Source: Colimorpha sp045591485
GTDB taxonomy: Bacteria > Bacteroidota > Bacteroidia > Bacteroidales > P3
DNA length: 8,353 nt
Reading direction: 5' to 3'
Assembly (NCBI GenBank): GCA_045591485.1
Contig: JAZNSV010000189.1
Coordinates: 1-8,353 of the forward strand
The notes beneath the pieces were generated by a model. The model worked only from the letters and a program-made list of their open reading frames with translations, was not told the DNA's origin and made no database searches. Shown here piece by piece: positions 1 to 7,800 of this stretch; positions within the stretch are counted from its first letter, which is position 1, and each line of letters opens with the position of its first letter. The position numbers and the translations under genes were made by a program.

Positions 1-132
1 CGAGCCGATACGCTCGCGTATCAGCTCGGTCGCTTGGTGTATCAGAGCATGCCTGCTGAGGTAGGTTGCTCCCTCTGGTCGCGACCGCCGCAGGCTCTGG
101 TTGCCGCCTATGAGTAGTGCCACGCTGTGCAT
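1..132 (-). CDS. Possible HPPK (folK), N-terminal fragment cut by window edge
   Basis: An open frame of 44 codons starts with the ATG at 132-130 and runs off the left edge. The ATG shares one base with the TGA stop of glutamine synthetase (TGATG), which suggests translational coupling and a shared transcript. The start MHSVALLIGGNQ and the later LIHQATELIRERIG resemble the first beta strand and first helix of 6-hydroxymethyl-7,8-dihydropterin pyrophosphokinase, the folate-pathway enzyme that transfers pyrophosphate from ATP to the pterin. In that family GGN or GSN is followed at once by xGD(R/K). Here about 12 extra residues rich in Arg and Ser (SLRRSRPEGATYLSR) stand there and the GD is missing. 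Codons such as ATA, CTA, CGA, CGG and AGG appear, unlike the two larger genes. It could be a real variant, a gene with a small insertion, or a different protein. The assignment rests on remembered family patterns over 44 residues and is tentative, so no symbol is given. Confidence 0.5.
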   Translation of the reverse strand, partial: MHSVALLIGGNQSLRRSRPEGATYLSRHALIHQATELIRERIGS

Positions 133-1637
133 CATCCGCAATGCAGGAATCGCTCGACCAAAGCAAGGGTCTTCTCGCTGTCCTTGCCGATTTCGGCGCG
201 CAGGGTGCGGTCGTCGAAATCACGGAGCTGCTTGATGATACCGTCTATCAGAGCCGGGGCGAAGATGCCGTCCTGCTCATATATGGCGCGGTCGCGCTGC
301 AAGAGGTCGGCGCTGGCGGCGCAGCTGTCGGGCAGCACCTCGAGACGCTTCAGCACATCCTCATGCTCGAAGATGTTGACGCTCACGTAGCGGTCTTTGG
401 CATACTGCACAGCATTCTCCATCTCGAAGCCGTGGCGGGCGGCAACGGTCATACCGGCCAAAAGCAGGTAGATGTTGGCGCTGCCGTCGGGAGTTCTCAG
501 CTCGATGGTTTGCTTGTGGCTGAAGTCCACGTCGGTGGCTTTCTCCAGCGGATTGCAGCTGGCCATCATGTTGCCGGTCTGCTTGTTCCAGCCGAGCGGC
601 ACACGCACCATAGCCGAGCGGTTGCGGTCGCCCCAGCAGATGTTGGTGGGGGCCTCCTGGTGAGGCACCAGGCGGAAATAGCTGGTGGGATTGGTGTTGC
701 CGAAGGCAGTCAGCGAACCGGCAAGGCTCAGTATGCCGGCCATGGTCTTGTGGGCCACATCGGTCAAGCCGTTGGCGTCCACATACATGTTCTGTCCGTC
801 TTTGCTGACGCGGGTGTGCACGTGCATGCCGCTGCCGGCCTTGCCGACGGTGATCTTCGGGGCGAAGGTGATGGTGATGCCGTACTTGTAGCCCAGCTCG
901 CGCATCATCCATTTGGCTATGACCAGCTGGTCGGCTGCCTGCTCCAGGTGAGTGGGCAGAAACTCTATCTCGTTCTGCTCGTACATGAGGTCGCCATGGG
1001 TGAAGTTGCCCACCTCGCTGTGGCCGTACTTAATCTCGCCACCGGCGGCGGCAATCATACGCATGGCCTCGGTGCGGAACTCCTCAAATTTGCAGAACGG
1101 CATACTCACATGGTAGCCGTGCTGGTCTTCGGGCATATATTCGTCCTGCTTGGGGGCGATGGCATAGTATTCCAACTCGCCCATCACTTCGAACTCCATG
1201 CCGCCGGTGGCCTCACGGAAGGCGCGGTCGGCCTTCAGCAGGGTGTACTCGGGTGCCAGTGCGAAGGGTTCGCCGTCCTTGTTGTAGAACGAGCAGAGCA
1301 GGTTCAGCGTGGGCACCTCGGCGAAGGGGTCGAGGAAAGCGGTGCGGAAACGCGGTATAACGTAGAGGTCGCTGTTGCCTGCCTCGATGTAGGGGAAGAG
1401 CGAGCTGCCGTCGACGCGTTCGCCGCTGGTGAGCACCTCGTCGGCATGGGCCAGGCTCTGGATAACGAAGTTGAGTGTGTGCAGACGTCCGTCGTCAGCC
1501 ATGTAGCGGAAGTTGATCATCTCTATCTGGAACTCCTCGATGACCTTGAGGATATCGGCCTTTGTAAACTCAGCCATGGGTTTCTCCAGGAAGCTGACCA
1601 AAGGATTGGGATTGAACTTGAGCTGTTCTTGTGTCAT
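132..1637 (-). CDS. glnA: Type I glutamine synthetase
   Basis: Cytosolic enzyme that condenses glutamate and ammonia, with ATP, to glutamine: the main entry of ammonia into metabolism. The 501-residue protein has an N-terminal beta-grasp domain (about 23-103) and a catalytic domain (about 115-470). Visible signatures, numbered from the chosen start, are GELEYY (153-158, metal site), YEQNEIEF (219-226), GSGMHVH (268-274, ATP/metal signature), the HQEAP flap (326-330), GDRNRSAMVRVP (336-347) and IELRTPDGSAN (378-388). The length is typical of the Bacteroidota form, longer than the E. coli enzyme. An in-frame ATG at 1688 would add 17 residues. I prefer 1637 because the protein then begins MTQEQLKFNP, an AT-rich leader lies directly upstream, and the extension contains a TCA codon, a codon type absent from the rest of the gene. 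At the position of the adenylylated Tyr of E. coli (NLY) I read NIF. It has its own upstream region after a terminator and overlaps the folK-like frame by one base. Confidence 0.93.
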   Translation of the reverse strand: MTQEQLKFNPNPLVSFLEKPMAEFTKADILKVIEEFQIEMINFRYMADDGRLHTLNFVIQSLAHADEVLTSGERVDGSSLFPYIEAGNSDLYVIPRFRTAFLDPFAEVPTLNLLCSFYNKDGEPFALAPEYTLLKADRAFREATGGMEFEVMGELEYYAIAPKQDEYMPEDQHGYHVSMPFCKFEEFRTEAMRMIAAAGGEIKYGHSEVGNFTHGDLMYEQNEIEFLPTHLEQAADQLVIAKWMMRELGYKYGITITFAPKITVGKAGSGMHVHTRVSKDGQNMYVDANGLTDVAHKTMAGILSLAGSLTAFGNTNPTSYFRLVPHQEAPTNICWGDRNRSAMVRVPLGWNKQTGNMMASCNPLEKATDVDFSHKQTIELRTPDGSANIYLLLAGMTVAARHGFEMENAVQYAKDRYVSVNIFEHEDVLKRLEVLPDSCAASADLLQRDRAIYEQDGIFAPALIDGIIKQLRDFDDRTLRAEIGKDSEKTLALVERFLHCG

Positions 1638-1666
1638 GATATATGTTGTTTTTTTTATAAGTTCTG
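1638..1666 (-). promoter_or_regulatory. AT-rich leader of glnA
   Basis: Directly upstream of the chosen ATG, the coding-strand sequence reads TTATAAAAAAAACAACATAT followed by ATC and the start codon. There is no purine-rich Shine-Dalgarno sequence. Unstructured A-rich leaders in place of Shine-Dalgarno sites are usual in Bacteroidota, so this supports the start at 1637. I could not place a convincing Bacteroidota promoter (-33 TTTG, -7 TAnnTTTG) in the intergenic region. Confidence 0.5.
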
Positions 1667-1690
1667 ATATAACGGCTGTCTGTTGCAATT

Positions 1691-1721
1691 ATTGTGCGCC
1701 GAAGAATATTTTCCGCACAAT
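1691..1721. promoter_or_regulatory. Inverted repeat upstream of glnA (candidate operator)
   Basis: Perfect 8-base arms ATTGTGCG (1691-1698) and CGCACAAT (1714-1721) flank a 15-base AT-rich spacer that itself contains AATATT between GAA and TTC. The centre is about 70 bases upstream of the glnA start. The arm centres lie 23 bases apart, about two helical turns, which fits a dimeric regulator site. It could also form an RNA hairpin with a 15-base loop. No regulator can be named from the sequence. Confidence 0.4.
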
Positions 1722-1810
1722 GATTATCCACCGACCCGAAAAGCCCTCAGCCCAGCTCAGCCTCATGGGCATGCAGACCTGGCAATGTGCGCCTCATTTT
1801 TGATGCCATA

Positions 1811-1845
1811 CAAAAACAGCGGGGCGCCCGGATGGGCGCCCCGCT
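1811..1845 (-). terminator. Rho-independent terminator of the giant surface-protein gene
   Basis: A perfect 12-base-pair stem, AGCGGGGCGCCC (1818-1829) and GGGCGCCCCGCT (1834-1845), with a 4-base loop, is followed on the minus strand by G and five U (1816-1812). It lies about 50 bases past the stop codon at 1894. There is no U-run on the plus-strand side, so it acts on minus-strand transcription. It separates the surface-protein gene from glnA. Confidence 0.88.
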
Positions 1846-1852
1846 GGGGGTT

Positions 1853-1874
1853 GGAGCGGCATGCCTGCCGCTCC
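1853..1874 (-). other. Second 3' hairpin just after the stop codon
   Basis: Perfect 9-base-pair stem, GGAGCGGCA (1853-1861) and TGCCGCTCC (1866-1874), with a 4-base loop, starting 19 bases after the stop codon of the surface-protein gene and 7 bases before the terminator stem. It has no U-run of its own, so it is probably a 3'-end stabilising or terminator-assisting structure rather than an independent terminator. Confidence 0.65.
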
Positions 1875-1893
1875 TAAGGGTGGTTAGAACCGT

Positions 1894-4800
1894 TTAGCGA
1901 ACCACGAGGACGCGCTTGGCGGGAGCGTTGCCAACCTTGACGAGGTAGACACCGGTGTTGGACATGCGGAACTCGCAGGTCTCAGCGGCGTTGGCCTCGC
2001 TGGTGATCACGCGACCGTTGACGTCGAAGACGTAGATGCTCTGGCTCTCGGCACCGCGGACAATGATCTTGCTGTCGGTGCTGTAGATGGTCACATTGTT
2101 CATGTCAACATCGTCGATACCGGTGACCTGTTCGAAGACAGCGGTAATGGTGACGTTGGCATTGACAACGAAGGTGTAGATGCTGTCGGTACCAATCTCC
2201 TGATCGCCGTTCATCCAGCGGACGAAGCGGTAGCCAGCGTTAGCGTGGGCCACAAGAGTGCACTCGGTGCCTTCGGTGTAGGTGCCGGCGCCTTCAACAG
2301 TACCCATAGCAGCGTCGTTGACCTCGGCTGTGACGGTGTAGTTGTTGACGGGAGCCTGGTTGGCGGCGAAGTGGGCAACGAGAGAGATCTCCTCGGTGAC
2401 GGTGAAGGTGTAGACGGCATCGGTGCTGACAGTGTCAGTGTTGTGCAGCCAAGCCACGAAGTGGTAGCCCTCGTTGGCGGTGGCGGTAGCGGTGAAGCTG
2501 CTGGCAGAGTCAACAGTGGCACCGGCGCTGACAGTACCCATAGCGCTGTTGGCCGACGACAGGTACACGGTGAACTGCGGGATGGCAGGTGTGGTGTCCT
2601 GAGCGAAGGTGGCAACAAGGGCGATGTTGCTGTCGACGGTGACGGTGACGCTCTCGGTGGTAGCACCGGTGTTCCAGCTCACGAAGTGGTAGCCGGCCAG
2701 GGCGGTGGCGGTAGCGGTGAAGCTGCTGCCGTCCATGACGGTGCTGTCGCCGGCGGGCGACACAGTACCCATAGTCTCATCGGCGCTGCTCACGCTGACG
2801 GTCCACATGATGGCCTCGAAGTTGGCGGTCAGAGTGGTGTCGCTGGCAAGGATGATGGAGACGGTGTCGGTGGTGGCGCCATTGCTCCAGTTGACGAAGC
2901 GGTAGTGCTCGTTGGCGGCAGCCGTGAACACGACGGTGTCAAGGTAGTTGGCAGTGGCGTTGTTGACAGTGGCGGTACCCATGGTGGCATCGTTGACCTC
3001 GGCGGTGGCGCTGAACTGAGCCTTGCCGAAGCTGGCGATGACGTTGGTGTCGCTGACCACAGTCAGAACCATGGTGTCGGTGGTGACGCCGTTGTTCCAG
3101 CCTTCGAAGGTGTAGCCGTAGTTGGGCACAGCCACGAGGGTGTCGAGGGCGCCGTGTTCGGTAGCGTGGGCACCGGCGATGGTACCGCGCTCTGCGAAGT
3201 TGGCGACGGCGGTCACGTTGTACACGTTGATGGCGAAGTTGACGGTGATGGTGTCGTTGCCGGTCACCACGACGGTGATGCTGTCGCCAGTCATACCGTT
3301 GCTCCAGTTCTCGACGTGGTAGCCCTCGATAGCTTCAGCATAGAGGGTGACGGTGTCGAGGTAGAGGGCGCTGACGGGCTCGCTGATAGTACCGAGGGCG
3401 CTATCGTTGGCGGCGGCATAGACAGTGTAGGTGTTCTTGGCAAAGTTGGCGATGATGGTGGTGTCGCTGACAGCGCTGAGCTCAGCGGTGTCGGTGTTGC
3501 TCTCCACATTCATCCAGTTGTCGAAGTGGTAGCCGTAGGCGGGCACAGCGACATACTGCTCGGTGGTGAAGTGCTTCATTGTGGCGGCACCCTCAATCGT
3601 ACCGTTCTCGGCCACGAGGGTCACATTGTAGACGTTGGTGTCGAAGTTGGCGACGATAGCGTCGTTGGCCATGACAACCATGCCGTACTCGGCGTCGGTG
3701 GAGCCGGTGTTCCAGTTGACGAAGTGGTAACCGGTGTTGGCCACGGCGGTCAGGTAGGCCGAATCGCCGTAGTTGTACCAGTAGGCACCATTCTCATCGG
3801 CCTCCATACCCTCGACCACGACAGTGCCGAAGAGCTCGTTGTTGACGCTCGGGGTAACGCTGTGGGTGTCGATGGCGAAGGTAGCTTCGAGGATAGTGTC
3901 GCTCTCGACGAGGATGTTGCGGACGGTGTCCTCAGTGCCGTCGTTCCAACCCACGAAGTGGTAGTGGTTGGCGGTCAGCACGGGAGCCACGTTGACGGTG
4001 GTGCCGTAGTTGGTGTACATGCTGTCGCCGTCGGCGGCCACGCCGTTGAAGAGGAAGCTGCCGTTCTCGGCAACAGCCTTCACAAGGTGGCTGTCAATCT
4101 CGAAGTAGGCAGTGAAGTACATGGCGTCGCCATAGATACTATCAACCACGACGGTCTCTTCCTCGCTCAGGAGCGTGTCGGCGCTCATCCAGCGCAGGAA
4201 GTGGTAGTGCTCGGCGGGCGCGGCCACGAGGGTGACGGTGCTCAGCGAGTCGTAGCGGATGTAGCCAGCGGCGCTGTTGGTGTCGACGGGCTCGCCATTG
4301 ATGGTGCTCTGGCCGTAGACGGTCAGCGTGCCGCCATCGATGATGTTGGCCACGAGGTTGATGTTGACCTTACCGGCCTCGGTGAAGTTGGCCATGACGG
4401 CCTGATTCTCGGCGTCGGTAATGGTGTAGTGCAGAGTGTCGCCACTGTAGTGGTTCTCCTCGGCATCGGTCCAGTCAACGAAGCGGTAGCCGGCGTTGGC
4501 CTCGGCCACGAAGGTCAGGGTGTCGAGATACTTGCCTTCAACACCGTTGAGGTTCTCAACGCTACCCTCGACCTCGTCCACGTTGACGGCGATCTGGTAG
4601 ACGATGCTGTCGAACGAAGCGGTGAAGGTGGTGTCGTACTCAACAGCGCCAATGACGCGCGGATTGCCGGTGTTGCCGTCGTTCCAAGCGGTGAAGGCAA
4701 CGCCGGTGTTGGGCTTAGCCTCGATGCTGACGCCCTGCTGGCCATAGCGGAAGAGGACGCTGTCGGCGGCCTCGCCGTTGATGGTCACATAACCGTAGTT

Positions 4801-7800
4801 GTCCTTGTCGCTGACAACCTTCACGTAGTGGCTGTCGATATCGAAGAAGGCCATGATGTTGGCATCCTCGACGACGCTGTACTCGAGCGGGTTCTCAGTG
4901 TAGACCGTCTGGTTCACGAGGTCCTTCCAGAACATGAAGTGGCTGTGGCTGCCCTCAACCGGGGTAGCGGTGAAGGTGATGGTGTCCAGATACTGGGCGC
5001 TTTCGGCGCTGGCCACGGCGGTACCGAGGGCCTCGTCGTTCGATGCAACCTGCACATAGAAGGGCACAGTCTGCATGTTGGCGTTGAACTCGAGGTCGGC
5101 CAGGCTGCGGCTGGTGGTGTCGAAGCTGAGCTCGGTGGTAATCACCTCGCCCTCGGCGCCGGTCCAGTTGACGAACTCGTAGCCGTGGTTGACGGCGGCA
5201 GTCAGGGTGATGTTGACGCTGTCGGCGATGGGGTGCATGCCGTTGCCGGTCACGGTACCCATGGCGGTGTCGTAGTTGACCACCACGTTGAAGCTATCCT
5301 GGACGAAGATGGCGGTATAAGTGTATTCATCGTTGTTGCTCTCGGCAACAAGGTCGAAGGTGTAGGGGTTGTCGTAGCTGACGATGTTGGCAGCGTTGGC
5401 GTTGAGGCTCCAGCCGCGGAAGCTCATGCGGTTGTCGACGGTGTCGGCAGCGGTGAGGGTGAAGCTGGTGCCGGTCTCGGCCTTGAACTGGTTGGTGTCG
5501 CCGTGCGAGCTGATGGCCACGGTACCTTCGGCGCTCTTGTTGATGGCAACCTTGACGGTAGCTTCGTTGATGGCGAAGTTGGCAATCATCACGGTGTCGG
5601 CAGCGGCGAAGCTGCGGGTGTTGTACTCGCTGACCACGGTGCGCTTGCCCTGGGCGTTGACGACCTCCCAGCCGGTGAAGCGGTAGCCGTCGTTGGCGGT
5701 GGCTTCCAGACCGATGGTGGTGCCTTCGTACACAGACTCGCTGTAGGTGTCGGCGGCCTCGACGGTGTCGGTGTCGAGAGTCATAGCAACGCTACCCATA
5801 GCAGGCTGTGCATTGTAGATGTTCACGTTGTAGACGTCGGCCTCGCGGACAGTGACGTCGACCAGACGCATCCAGTCGGGCTTGGAGCCCTTGAAGTGGT
5901 AGGCCACATACTTGGCGCCGGCAGGAACAAACTGGGTGTTGGTCCAAGCAGTGTTGGAGGCACCGGTGCCGAAGCCACCCTGGCGGAAGTCGCTCCATTC
6001 GAAGCTCTCGGGATCGTTGTCGGTCATCGAGTAGCCGAAGGCGACGCTGTCGTCGCTGTAGTCGTGCTCGTCGCTGTAGGCGCGGGCATCGTAGCCGTTG
6101 ACGATGACGCGGCTGAACCAATAGAGATCGTTCTCGGTCTCGGGCAGTTCAGGCGAAATGACGTAGCGGTTGTAGCGCTGTTCGCTGTCGTAGTCGGGCA
6201 CGTAGTCGTGGGCGTCGACATAGCCAGCCGGGAAGAGCTGACCATTGATAATCTCGGCCTGGAAGACGGTGTCGAAGTCGGGCTCGTTCTCTCCGATAGC
6301 TATGGTCCAGCAGTCGCGGGTCACGCTGGTCTCGTAGAAGGTCTCCACGAGAGGCAGCTCGACGATGCCGCACTCATATTCGGTGGTGAACTCGACATCC
6401 TCGCTCCACTTGCTGGCGTTCTGCTCGTCGCAGACCACCTGAGCGGAAACCACATAGTCGGTGTTGCTGGTGAGGGGTTCGAGGAAGGCGTAGAAGAAGT
6501 CGATGGTGTCGATGGCGTAGACGGTGTCGACGGGTTCGGCGCCCTCAGCAAGCTCGGTGTAGAAGCTGGTGACGGGCTCTTCCCATTCGTAGGTCTCGCC
6601 GTTGTAGCCGTTGAAGGGCTCGGCGCTCTCCACTTCCTCGTAGTTCTCGTCGTAGCCGTAGTAGATGGTGTCGATGTCTTCGGGGGCGTAGACGACCTCG
6701 ATGTCGGTGGTGTCGTAGATGACGCTGTCGATACCAGGTACGGTGACATACTCGTCAGTGCCCTTGACGGCATAGCGGAAGTTCATGGCATTGCCTTCGA
6801 GGGCGAGGCCGAGAACGAGGGCGCTGTCGGTGCTGGCGGCGGCGACCTGGACGGTCAGAGGCCCGAGGCAGGTCATCAGGCTGCTGTAATCAACGCTGCA
6901 CCATTCGCTGTACCAATCCTGACCGAAAGCAGTGTCGACATGGGTCTTGGCGACCTTCCACACGGTGAGGGAGCTATCGATCACGATGGGCTCTTCGGTG
7001 GTGTAGACGGTGTCGGTGGGCAGGATGAAGGCACCGGTGGTGGTGGCGGTGGCCACGAGGGTGTCCATCAGAGCGGTGAAGGTGGTGTCGTAGCTGGTGG
7101 TGACAATCATCTCCAGCGGGTTCTCCTTGCTGTAGGTGGTGTCGATGATAGTGTCGACAGCGGCGACCAACATCGGGGTGGTGTAGACATCGCGGAGCTC
7201 GTGGGCACGCACATAGAAGGTGTAGTCCTTGTTGGGCTCAAGGCCTGCGATGTGGGCGTTCTGCTCGTTGGTGGTGGTCTTCTCGGCGGCGTCGAGCTCC
7301 TCGGCAGTCATCTTGCCTTCGGCGTTGACATACTGCCACTCGGTCTCATGGCCACCGGGCATCCATGTGGCATCGGCCTCGCTCTCGGTGATGTTCTCAA
7401 CAGCGAGATCCTGGATGTACTGGCCCACGTAGCAGAAGTCGACCATCGGCAGGAAGCTGCTATAGCTACCTGAGGTATTGTAAGAATAACGCGAGGTAAC
7501 AAAAGCAGTATTGACGCCACGGAAAGTTGCAGCGTTGTATACACCGTTGGTTGTCGTGGTGATATCAATGAGCAGGTTGCCTCCAAGATAGATATACGGA
7601 GTAGTGAAATTGATCACCATACCGTCAGTAGCGGTAACAGGATCTATCGAGCCTTCATACACAGTCTCCATAGGAGCCGAAATGAAGCCCGACTGCAGGC
7701 TGACATTGCTGGGTTCGGCCATTTTGAACACGAAGTTTTGCAAATGCCAACCACTGCCATTCTTGACGGAACCGCCAGTCTGAACATAGAATTTGATTGA

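Noticed and set aside
1..28. Near-perfect inverted repeat, arms CGAGC/GCTCG and GATACG/CGTATC
   Set aside because: It lies inside the folK-like coding frame and follows from codons for LIRERIGS. It has no U-run and no sign of a regulatory role, though it could not be examined beyond the edge.
117..1667. A 516-codon open frame on the plus strand opposite glnA
   Set aside because: The same in-register shadow effect; the minus strand encodes a full glutamine synthetase with all signature motifs.
1638..1688. Alternative upstream start of glnA giving 17 more residues
   Set aside because: The extension lies in the AT-rich leader, uses a TCA codon absent from the rest of the gene and does not look like glutamine synthetase sequence.
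2125..5835. CRISPR array or other DNA-level short repeat array
   Set aside because: The repeats are protein repeats of 200-280 bases with diverged DNA, in one continuous reading frame, without constant short repeats and unique spacers.
2245..7473. A 1,742-codon open frame on the plus strand opposite the giant gene
   Set aside because: It is in exact codon register with the minus-strand gene and exists only because that gene lacks TTA, CTA and TCA codons. Its translation is low-complexity Gly/Val/Asp/His-rich and shows no known domain, while the minus frame has clear FN3, InlB-type and T9SS domains.
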